This document shows, piece after piece, positions 18,467-27,440 of a DNA stretch of 27,440 bases. The stretch lies in assembly GCA_025201705.1 (NCBI GenBank), contig MU617004.1:1-27440 (forward strand), written 5' to 3'. Each line of letters opens with the position of its first letter. Position 1 is the stretch's first letter. The notes beneath the pieces were generated by a model. That model saw only the letters and a list, made by a program, of their open reading frames with translations. It did no database searches and was not told the origin of the DNA. The position numbers were made by a program, and so were the translations under genes. This DNA comes from Dissophora ornata. Its lineage: Eukaryota > Mortierellomycota > Mortierellomycetes > Mortierellales > Mortierellaceae.

Positions 18467-20359
18467 ATGCATCTGAGATGTGGAACAAATCGGCCGACCC
18501 TACTCACGCACATCGTGGCTCTGGGGCGCGCTATGATCTCTCAGCTGGCTGGGGCAGATACCGACTCCACTGCTCAGGCTGAGCATTGGAACAACGAACT
18601 CATAACAACGCATTACTTGGATCGGTATTCAGTACAGGTCGCCTTAAAAATGGCGGGTTGTACACTCCCTGGCGAACGCTTGTGGCTATCACGGAATACT
18701 CTTATCCCATCGATTGAACTCCAAAGGCAGGTCTTTCCATTCATTGAGCAACACTTTGAAGGATCTGAGGATTGGCTCACCTGGACTACAAATATTATGA
18801 TGGATCGCGATCATTTCGATAACAGACCATCCAATACCAGGATGAAAATCATCCCCAAGGATATCCCCAAACTTCGTATCCTCCTTCTTTTGACTCATAT
18901 GCGCAAGGTTCTTCTTCAGGATGCAGCAGTTCTTATCACCCTCAGGACCCCAGAGTTTCGTTATGGTGAACACCATATTTTCCGTGATCGACTCTTTGCC
19001 AGTGTTCTATTCTTGGGATTCCAAAAACAATTGTTGGAAAGCATCGAGACTTTTAGGCCCCCCACATCGGATAGCCTTGCTGTCAATTCGCCAGCTATCA
19101 ACCACGAGTTTCGTTCTTTGCAGATGAGGGATGAACAGAGGAGTAGTCAACTCAACCATATTCTTACATCTATATCGGAAGCAAGAAGTGAACAGAAAGA
19201 GGAGTTGCATGTGGCTACGGGTGGCATTCAAAGTAGAATCGACCATAGGTTCAACGCTCTTGTTAGCATTGCTGTTACAAACGCAGTGGGGAACTTGTCT
19301 GAGCAAGAGCGACGCTTGCAAAGAGAAGATTCGTCGCAGCAGCGTCGCCAGCACCAGCATCAACCGACAGCGCAGAAGGAACCGGCACAGAACCTGCTGC
19401 TGCTGCAACGATTCCATACAATGCTTCTACAACAGTTACATCAAATAGAACAGCCACAGTCCACCATGGAGCAGGTGCGACAACTGCAGATTCAACAAAT
19501 AGAAGAGATTCAACAACTACTTCAACCTCAAGGTCATCAAATGTTGAATACGTTTCAGGCGCAACCATTGACAGAAGCTCAACAAATGGTATTTGAACAG
19601 TGTCGCCAGGCTCGAGAAGCACCACTATCACATGAAGGACTGGAGCGGGAGCAGGAACAAGAGTACGAGCAGGAACAAGAGTATGAGCAAGATCATGAGT
19701 ATGAGCAAGAGCAAGAGTACGAACCAGAGCAAGAGTACGATCCAGAGCAAGAGTACGATCCAGAGCAAGAGTACGAGCAAGAGCAAGAGTTCGATCAAGA
19801 GCAAGAGTACGATCCAGAGCAAGAGTACGAGCAAGAGCAAGAGTTCGATCAAGAGCAAGAGTACGAGCAAGAACAAGAGAACCATCAAGAACAAGAGAAC
19901 GAGCAAGAACAAGAGTACGAACAAGAGTCGAGGCAGGAACAAGAGCTAGAGCAGCAGCTTGATGAGCGAGACATTGAGAAGCAACTCGATGAGTTGGAGA
20001 CGACTTTAGCATACCCACAATTCAAACCTCCGTTTGTGGTTGACCATACCATGCTTAGTCGTGACGATTCACTTCGAGACCAATGGAAGGAATGGTTCTT
20101 TGGAGTGGAGGGTCAACCATCACTTTGGCAATTGAACAAGCATTACAAATCAAAGTGGCGCAAGGGGAGTGATCAAAGAGCCAACACTTTGTCAAAACAA
20201 TTCTATTTCAAAAAACGTCTTATACGTTCAGGCTTGAAGATGTCAATTGGTATGCCAGGGTTGACTACAGAGTCGAGGGTGGAGGCTGCATTACAGGCAG
20301 TGGAAGAACAGCTTAAAATGATGTCTATGAATCAGTATGTGAAGCGGCTCTCTTGTTAA
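18467..20359 (+). CDS. Crypton-type tyrosine recombinase-like protein with GCR1_C-like domain, N-terminally truncated, 630 aa
   Basis: Residues 1-85 match the end of a Crypton-type tyrosine recombinase catalytic domain: THIVALGRAM (His15), then HWNNELITTHYL with the candidate nucleophile Tyr50, then KMAGC and a PSIELQRQVFPFIE block. The ORF starts inside this domain, so the core-binding domain and first catalytic Arg are missing. The position where an HxxR arginine would fall reads Ala. Residues 245-390 are Gln-rich coiled-coil-like, about 391-490 are a 6-residue Glu/Gln/Tyr repeat, and 528-590 (DQWKEWFFG, QPSLWQLNKHY, KSKWRKG) fit the GCR1_C DNA-binding domain known from Cryptons. The ORF is intronless, with AATAAA 30 bases after the stop. 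A long frame with domains kept suggests recent decay or domestication as a DNA-binding protein. Codons before 18467 stay open back to a stop at about 18392, so a spliced upstream part is possible. Confidence 0.7.
   Translation: MHLRCGTNRPTLLTHIVALGRAMISQLAGADTDSTAQAEHWNNELITTHYLDRYSVQVALKMAGCTLPGERLWLSRNTLIPSIELQRQVFPFIEQHFEGSEDWLTWTTNIMMDRDHFDNRPSNTRMKIIPKDIPKLRILLLLTHMRKVLLQDAAVLITLRTPEFRYGEHHIFRDRLFASVLFLGFQKQLLESIETFRPPTSDSLAVNSPAINHEFRSLQMRDEQRSSQLNHILTSISEARSEQKEELHVATGGIQSRIDHRFNALVSIAVTNAVGNLSEQERRLQREDSSQQRRQHQHQPTAQKEPAQNLLLLQRFHTMLLQQLHQIEQPQSTMEQVRQLQIQQIEEIQQLLQPQGHQMLNTFQAQPLTEAQQMVFEQCRQAREAPLSHEGLEREQEQEYEQEQEYEQDHEYEQEQEYEPEQEYDPEQEYDPEQEYEQEQEFDQEQEYDPEQEYEQEQEFDQEQEYEQEQENHQEQENEQEQEYEQESRQEQELEQQLDERDIEKQLDELETTLAYPQFKPPFVVDHTMLSRDDSLRDQWKEWFFGVEGQPSLWQLNKHYKSKWRKGSDQRANTLSKQFYFKKRLIRSGLKMSIGMPGLTTESRVEAALQAVEEQLKMMSMNQYVKRLSC
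19643..19950 (+). repeat. Coding minisatellite, 18-bp unit encoding a 6-residue repeat
   Basis: About 17 imperfect copies of an 18-base unit (consensus GAGCAAGAGCAAGAGTAC) encode EQEQEY, with variants such as DPEQEY and DQEQEF. A longer three-unit block (about 54 bases) is itself repeated at 19797-19850, pointing to recent unequal exchange or slippage. The array is open in several frames on both strands, which explains the long antisense ORF there. Confidence 0.9.
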
Positions 20360-20388
20360 ATAGAGTCCTAGAATCCTAGAAATCATAG

Positions 20389-20394
20389 AATAAA
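20389..20394 (+). terminator. AATAAA polyadenylation signal after the recombinase-like ORF
   Basis: Perfect AATAAA 30 bases past the stop codon on the coding strand, consistent with this ORF being a transcribed unit. Confidence 0.5.
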
Positions 20395-20398
20395 GAAC

Positions 20399-20439
20399 TG
20401 TTTATTCGTCCTAATACGTGTTTATTTCGTCCTAATACG
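20399..20439. repeat. Two tandem copies of a 20-21 base unit
   Basis: The unit TGTTTATTCGTCCTAATACG at 20399-20418 is repeated at 20419-20439 with one extra T. It lies just past the recombinase-like ORF and its polyadenylation signal, so it could mark the edge of the element. A nearby AGTCCTAGAATCCTAGAAATC stretch is also internally repetitive. Confidence 0.7.
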
Positions 20440-20756
20440 GCCAGATCAGAAAATCTTTAGCGCCTTGACGTGATGGAAGGAAACAATAAAGTAAGGTGAC
20501 GGGCCGGGGGGAGGTTTATTGAAAGAATTAGAGGAATGATATTACTATGTAGAAGCTATTAGTGAAAGAGAGATATGTATTATCACAACAAAATGAAGTA
20601 CAGCAAGAACGAGAAGGGAAAAAAACAAAAAAAGTGAGTACGAGCGAAAGAGAAAAGAAACGGGGAACTAACAAGCATATGTGTATCCTGCGAAAGAGGG
20701 GGGGTCCACGTTTCTAACGCCTTTGTTCGGGTTGGGTATTGTAAAGTTTGTCTTTT
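20440..20756. other. Spacer between the island and SCS7
   Basis: About 320 bases with no gene, A-rich on the + strand near 20610-20650. It forms the 3' flank of the minus-strand SCS7 gene and the right edge of the accessory island. Confidence 0.5.
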
Positions 20757-22086
20757 TTAGAGCTTCAGCTCGGTATTGAATACCCTATGAACGCAATGAA
20801 GAAAGAAAGAAAAAAAAAAGGAATCAGATATCGTCCCAAACAAATATACAAAAAGTGCAAGGGACAAAGAAAGAAGGGGGGTTGTCAAACCGGCACACTA
20901 AAGCAACAACAACAAGCGCTTACCGGTCCCAAATCTTGGATGTGATGCCGTATCCACCCTCATAGTTCTTGTAGTGATGGGCGAGATGATAGGTCTTCAT
21001 TTCAGTAAAGTGGATCTTGAAGACCTTGGCATGGTGGAGATAGTAATGAGTCATGTCATAAAGGATGTATCCAAAGAATGCACCAGCCATGACCGCATAG
21101 GCCTGGGATTCCGAGAAGAGAGTGTGGCCCAGTTTGTAGAGGGGCATGGCCAATGCGACTCCAAGAGCAGGAGGCATGACGAGCCGCAATCTGAGTGTTA
21201 CAAAGCAAACATTCCAGCACAGTCAGCGGGCGATGAAAAAACAAGACATGCGCAGCGCATTCCACTTGTTCAAAATAACACAAACAAACATGAAAAGCAC
21301 GGTCATGACGAACCTGTCCATCGGGAGGTAGTGGTGGATGCCGTGCAGCAAGAAGTGGGCAGTAAGCAGCGCAGTCGAGTCCGGCAACAAGTCGTCCAGA
21401 TGAAACAGGAATCGATGGATCACGTATTCCGCCAGAGTCCACAGAAACATGCCGCCGACAAAGAAGGTCGCTACCTGATCAGCACTCAGACCGGTCTCAA
21501 GACTCCGATGGACATTGTAGACCACAATGGGGATCCAAAAGATCGGGATCACATACCACGGCGTCTTGGTGAACACCTCCAGATAAGGCGATCCAAAGAT
21601 CCGCGCTGGGCCCGACAGGTGGCGGGGGATGTGGACCTGCTCCAGGTAGAAGGCCTTGGAGAAGTCGCTGTACCACAGCTGTGACAGCAGAGGCTTGCTC
21701 AGGTCTAGGAACTTTGACTTTTTGTCAGCGACCAGATCGGTGGGCTTGAGGTAGTCCTCCTCGGTCTCGTCTGTTTCGTCTGCATGGTTGGGAGTGATGG
21801 ATCGTTTGTGGAGTCCAGCGTTGTCGTTGGCTGCGTTGTCGACGGCAAGGGTGCCAACCAAAAAGTCGTGCATCATTTCGTAGGCACCCTCAGAGTGGAG
21901 GTGAGTGATCTCGTCCTTCATGAGAGCGGTGATGTCCTTCCCGGCATGGTCGAGGATGTAGTCGTCTCCACCAGGGTGGTCCATGACGAATGAGGTCATG
22001 TCGTAGACATTGTTGTTGTGGATCACCCAGCATGAGTCTGGTGAGTTGTGGGCTTGGACCTGTTGTAGCGAGAATGTGTTTGGCAT
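20757..22086 (-). CDS. SCS7: Fatty acid 2-hydroxylase (inositolphosphorylceramide-B hydroxylase), 355 aa, 3 exons
   Basis: ER diiron enzyme that alpha-hydroxylates the very-long-chain fatty acid of ceramides. Exons are 22086-21314, 21190-20924 and 20784-20757 (1068 nt, phases match); the last exon has only 28 bases and encodes VFNTELKL. An N-terminal cytochrome b5 domain holds the haem motif DHPGGDDYI and a second haem His region (HLHSEGAYEMMHDF). The hydroxylase part has the His-box pattern HRFLFH, HGIHH, THYYLHH and HLAHH, followed by the family-typical NYEGGYGITSKIWD. The start at 22086 (MPNTFSLQQVQAHN) fits the beginning of the b5 fold. The frame remains open 130 codons upstream through a poly-Ser stretch made by a GGA/TCC repeat, which I treat as leader. 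The enzyme works in the same lipid pathway as TSC13 13 kb away. Confidence 0.95.
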
Positions 22087-22711
22087 GGCGTGTTTGGAGA
22101 GAGAAGAAGGAATGAGGGAGGAGAGGAGAGGAAGCGAGGAGGAGGAGGAGGAGGAGGAGGAGGAGGAGGAGGAGAACGAGGAGGAGGAGAAGGAGAAGGA
22201 GGATGACGATGAGGATGAGGAATATCCGGGCAGCGAGCGGCCTTGTTGGCTGCGTGTGTGCTCTTTGTTGATCTGCGGCCATTCCTTTTTCCCGGATTCG
22301 AGCCCGACTCGAGCGTGTCTCTGTCTGCTTGCTAGTCTGCTACTTGCCGTGTCTAGCGTGTGTTGCAGCATTTCCGTAACTGAGAGAGGCGCGTTAATGA
22401 TCGATCTACGCTGCGGCGTGTCCACTCGTCCAGTCGTCCAGTCCAGGGATGTGCAAGAGAGGGCTGTGGCATCCACCAGTCTGACGACATGACGTGCGCC
22501 AACGGTGATGGCGGTGACATTGGCGGTGATGACATTGGCGGCACATGGAACTCATATCTCTGTGGCCGTGCCTCTCCACTCCTTTCAACTCTTTCCTCTC
22601 CACTGCTTTCCACACACCCACGCTCACTCTCCCTCACTCTCCTTCTCTCCCCTTCTCTCCCCTTCTCCCAGGCATCGCTCTCCACCCCTCACAACCACTC
22701 TCTCATTCACA
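22087..22711. other. Divergent promoter region of SCS7 and the SH3-domain gene
   Basis: About 625 bases between start codons of opposite-strand genes. The left part is GGA-rich (SCS7 leader), and the right part from 22570 to 22690 is CT-rich (leader of the + strand gene). No specific factor site can be named. Confidence 0.5.
22136..22228. repeat. (GGA)n-type trinucleotide repeat
   Basis: GGA repeats, pure to about 22174 and interrupted afterwards, in the leader of SCS7. Read in the SCS7 frame on the minus strand they encode serine. The repeat is likely length-polymorphic. Confidence 0.85.
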
Positions 22712-24689
22712 ATGAACTCCATGAAGATGAACAGTCCTCTCCCCAAGGACCTTGCAGGCATGTCCTCAACCGCCACCATTCTCCATTGCACAGAAACATG
22801 TCTTTAACCATTCCTCTATCCTCTCCACCATAGGCGAATGCAAACGCGCATCCAAGATCCTCAACGCTTTCGTAGGCAAGTATCCCAGCTGTCCTCTGTT
22901 TCTCCTCGGGGACTACCCCTGGCTCCTTGCTTCTCCTCGGGGAACGACTCTCTCCAGACAGAGTCTCGACAAAAGATTACCCTTCCCTCTCCCAGCTTTT
23001 GGTTCTGCACGGCTCAGCTTTTATCCATCGACAGAGAGAGCTGCGTTGGATAGAAAAATGACGAACCTCCATCATACATCACATCAATACCCTACTTTAG
23101 CCATGACGAACAAGCGCTGGGAAACAGTTCCTGAAAAAAAGAAAAAATAGCCTTGGTCTTGCCAAGAAACAAAAACATATTCGCCCACCAGGCACATCAC
23201 ACAACAGGACAACCACCCATTGGTTCATTCTCCCCCCCTTCCTCGAACTTCGCCTCTTGAGCAAGTCCTGTTTCTCTAACCACGTACTCGCGCATGTCCT
23301 CTTTATATCTCTGATACAGACCCGATCGCTGCCAAGGGTGTCGACAACATTATCCCACCCGATATTCTCTCAAAGGCTCAAGGACTCGCTATTTTTACTG
23401 TCGTCAAGGCTGGATTCCTGTTTTCCGGTAGAGCGGGTTCTGGCATCGTCGTCGCACGTCTCGAGGATGGCTCCTGGTCTGCGCCATCCGCAATCGGAAC
23501 CGGCGGCATGGGCTTTGGAGGACAAATTGGAGCAGAGATCACAGACTTTGTGGTCGTCCTGAACAACCACGCCGCTGTAAAGTCCTTCGCCACAGGAGGC
23601 AACGTCACGCTTGGAGGCAATCTGTCAGGTACAGTGATAGAGGGATAGAGGCGCTCTCGAGTTAGCTCTCGACGGGAACAGCCTTTTTGGGAGGGAAAGG
23701 CGGATTTTTTTATTTTATTGTTGTCTTGTCATTTTACTCAAGAGTTTGCGCTAAAAAACCAGTTTCTACTTTGGGTCTGTGACACACTTGTGTATTCTAA
23801 TACTTTAGTTGCCGCTGGACCGATCGGAAGAACTGCAGAAGCCGGAGCATCCGCCAGCACAAAGAGTGTCGCCGCCATTTACTCTTACAGCAAATCCAAG
23901 GGTCTCTTTGCCGGTAATGACAAATATATCCCCTGATTTGAAGTGGTTTTGTGGCAAGCACGATTGATATTAGCCTGTTGTAGCTGATGGCCACCACCTT
24001 ATCTTCTCTGTTTTGTAGGTGTCTCAATCGAAGGATCTGTCATCGTGGAGAGAAAGGACGCTAATGAGACATTTTACCGTCAAAAGGTCACAGCAGCGGA
24101 GCTACTCTCTGGCTCAATCACTCCTCCCCCTCAGGCCGATATTCTATACAGGGCGCTCAACTCCAGGGCTTCGGACAGCAACCACGGCATTCACCGCGGA
24201 AATGGATCGACTGCATCTGAACACGGACTGGGTTCTGATGGCTATAATATCGGACGCAGTCCCAGCACAGCATCTGGACGTTACGGTAGTCCATATGGAA
24301 GCCAAACGCTGGGTCACCCGCACGCTATTGGTGAGAAGGCCCACGAAAGTGAAGCCGATCAACTTCCTCGCTACACACCATCCGCAGTTTCTGCAGTAGG
24401 ACGTAAGCCTATGATCGGTCGTGTCTCGACCGACAACAGTGGACATCCTGCCACTGCAAACCAAAATATTGTCAACCAATCAGGACCACGAGTTCCACCA
24501 CCAAGGATTGGTGCCAAGCCCGAGGTGGTGACTGCGTTGTATGACTTTGCAGGTGAACAAGCAACGGACTTGTCCTTCAAGAAGGGAGATCTCATCACGG
24601 TCACCAAAAAGACGGATAGCCGTAACGATTGGTGGACAGGCAGATGCAGTGGACGCGAAGGATCGTTCCCTGCCAACTACACGCAGTAA
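22712..24689 (+). CDS. LSB3: YSC84/LSB3 family SH3-domain protein, 390 aa, 5 exons
   Basis: Actin- and membrane-associated protein of cortical actin patches and endocytosis. Exons are 22712-22757, 22834-22875, 23320-23628, 23809-23913 and 24019-24689 (1173 nt, all phases agree). The N-terminal SYLF/Ysc84 domain includes ECKRASKILNAFVDP, IPPDILSKAQGLAIFTVVKA, GFLFSGRAGSGIVVARL and GIGGQIG-like GFGGQIGAE, all characteristic of the family. A Ser/Gly-rich linker follows, then a C-terminal SH3 domain (about 330-390) with ALYDF, DLSFKKGD, DWWTGR and FPANY. The first two introns appear to begin with GC rather than GT: no GT donor nearby gives a frame that keeps the conserved domain. The second intron (444 nt) is long for this window. 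Met4 or Met6 could also serve as start. Confidence 0.93.
22758..22833 (+). other. Probable GC-AG intron 1 of the SH3-domain gene
   Basis: The exon ends CTTGCAG and the intron starts GCATGT and ends CCATAG. Phase 1 joining gives LAG-ECKRASK, which is the family N terminus. The only nearby GT alternative (GTCCTC, four bases on) gives the wrong frame. Confidence 0.65.
22876..23319 (+). other. Probable GC-AG intron 2 of the SH3-domain gene
   Basis: The donor reads TAG/GCAAGT, the classic GC-donor consensus, and the acceptor is GATACAG. Joining yields NAFVDPIAAKG in frame. Its length of 444 nt is three to five times that of other introns in the window. Confidence 0.7.
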
Positions 24690-25242
24690 AAAAAAGGGGA
24701 GGGTTCTCTAGCTCCATTGTCTTTGAAACTCTTACTGTGTGCATTATAGCTCGTTATCCCCAGCACATTTGTATCCACCAAGCACTCTGACTATCCATAA
24801 TTGTTCCATCACACACACATACCACAACCGGAAAATAAAACATGGTCTTTTGCACGTTGGTAGTTTTGATCATTTGATCTGTGTGAGGAAGAATCAATCA
24901 CTCTTCCATATCACTAGCGTTCAAGCATATCCGTATCATAGATTGCAGTTCAAGTGATCGTATTTGATCAAAACAAAGTTCAACTGTTTTTGAAAGGCAT
25001 ATCATCGTGTAGTGTTTGCCACTGCTGTAGGTTCTTTCTCAATAGGTTGTCACGTCTTTCTGCGAAGAGGGGGGCCTCCTTTGAAAATTGTCCGAGGCTG
25101 CTACATGTCGTTGTTGAGTCCTTTGACCACAATTTTTTACACAATAAAAATGAAGAACGGTTTATTTCATGATATACATGTTTACAACAACAACAACAAC
25201 AAAAAAACACGGATTCGTGCCGCAACATCTAGAGAGAGATGT
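24690..25242. other. Spacer between convergent SH3-domain and UNC50 genes
   Basis: About 550 bases of 3' flanks. AATAAA on the + strand at 24834-24839 likely serves the SH3-domain gene, and AATAAA on the minus strand at 25166-25161 likely serves the UNC50 gene. A short CAA repeat lies at 25186-25201. No gene seen. Confidence 0.55.
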
Positions 25243-26923
<1,681 letters not shown>

Positions 26924-27440
26924 CTTGTTGGTTGAGGAAAAGTTAATGCAATGGGGGGGGCAATGGGGATGTACTCTACTTCACGTCTTTATTGAATCCA
27001 TTAGACACGTGACTTAAACTCTCTTCTTGCAGCTGTCCCTGGGTTTCAGGAAAGGTCACGGCTTTGACATGGACATGGCACCAACCAACATTGTCTGATA
27101 AAGGGCACCGCCGTCTCTCTTAATGTCCAACATGTACATGGGTATACATGTGTATTATTTATACCCTGAACAAATCTCATAGGCGTGGAGAGCACATCTG
27201 GATACACTGGATGCACTGAAGGCGATTTCTGCCTATTCATTTTTTTTTACTTTTTTGGTGGCAAAAGCAGTCTTTGGGAAGCCACTGATTTATCTAAACC
27301 CGTAAACAAGGGTCCGAGGGCAACTCTTTCCCTTGACAAAAGCACAGCCTCGACCTCCCCTTTGGCACATTCAGTTGCATTCAGTTGCATTCAGGATCCG
27401 ACAAAAGAAGACCATCGCTTGTATCCAGCAGTTGTGCCCC
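26924..27440. other. Upstream region of UNC50 to the window end
   Basis: About 515 bases with no supported gene. It includes a G8 run near 26953 and a T-rich patch at 27240-27256. It probably holds the UNC50 promoter and the flank of a gene outside the window. Confidence 0.4.
27369..27394. repeat. 10-base tandem repeat, 2.6 copies
   Basis: Unit ATTCAGTTGC repeated twice plus ATTCAG. Short, with no evident role. Confidence 0.8.

Noticed and set aside
19275..20018. 247-codon minus-strand ORF and 118-codon + frame across the hexapeptide array
   Set aside because: They are alternative readings of the same 18-base repeat and have only repetitive composition.
18467..20359. Reading the protein as a GCR1-type glycolytic transcription factor
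   Set aside because: The GCR1_C-like end alone would allow it, but the Crypton recombinase block at the N terminus explains the architecture better.
22010..22492. 160-codon + strand ORF with a poly-Glu run
   Set aside because: It is antisense to the SCS7 start and leader; the Glu run is the GGA repeat.

Overview
The window reads as nuclear DNA of a filamentous fungus, most likely an early-diverging one of the Mortierella type. Genes carry many short introns (about 80-150 nt) with GT..AG ends, long A/T homopolymers sit in introns and spacers, leaders are CT-rich, and AATAAA-like signals follow stop codons. The intact protein families (TSC13, SCS7, UNC50/GMH1, SH3YL1/YSC84, ornithine aminotransferase) are typical of fungi. 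The assignment to Mortierellomycota is inference. All gene models below were spliced by eye, and each keeps frame across every junction.

Layout. 1-11.7 kb is a core block: an SLC25 mitochondrial carrier (+, 8 exons), a cytosolic-type ornithine aminotransferase (-, 4 exons), the very-long-chain enoyl-CoA reductase TSC13 (-, 3 exons) and a 797-residue MT-A70 methyltransferase with a SANT/Myb-like domain (+, 10 exons). The last is a candidate DNA N6-adenine methyltransferase.

11.7-20.5 kb is an accessory island. It holds an imperfect duplicated ~170-bp unit, a tRNA-Ala(AGC), a 97-residue secreted cysteine protein, several decayed coding remnants, an intronless 600-aa RecQ-like helicase, and an intronless 630-aa protein. 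That second protein begins inside a Crypton-type tyrosine-recombinase domain, carries a long 6-residue Glu/Gln/Tyr repeat and ends in a GCR1_C-like DNA-binding domain. The helicase and recombinase-like ORFs lie head-to-tail with a decayed antisense fragment between them. This pair is the best candidate for a new system: a composite mobile element or a domesticated relic of one.

20.7-27 kb returns to core genes: the fatty acid 2-hydroxylase SCS7 (-), a YSC84/LSB3 SH3-domain protein (+) with two apparent GC-AG introns, and the Golgi membrane protein UNC50/GMH1 (-). One GMH1 intron is almost pure homopolymer. TSC13 and SCS7 both act on the very-long-chain/hydroxylated fatty acids of sphingolipids and flank the methyltransferase and island. 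The carrier and ornithine aminotransferase are tail-to-tail neighbours. None of this shows co-regulation.

No CRISPR array, virus or toxin gene was seen.
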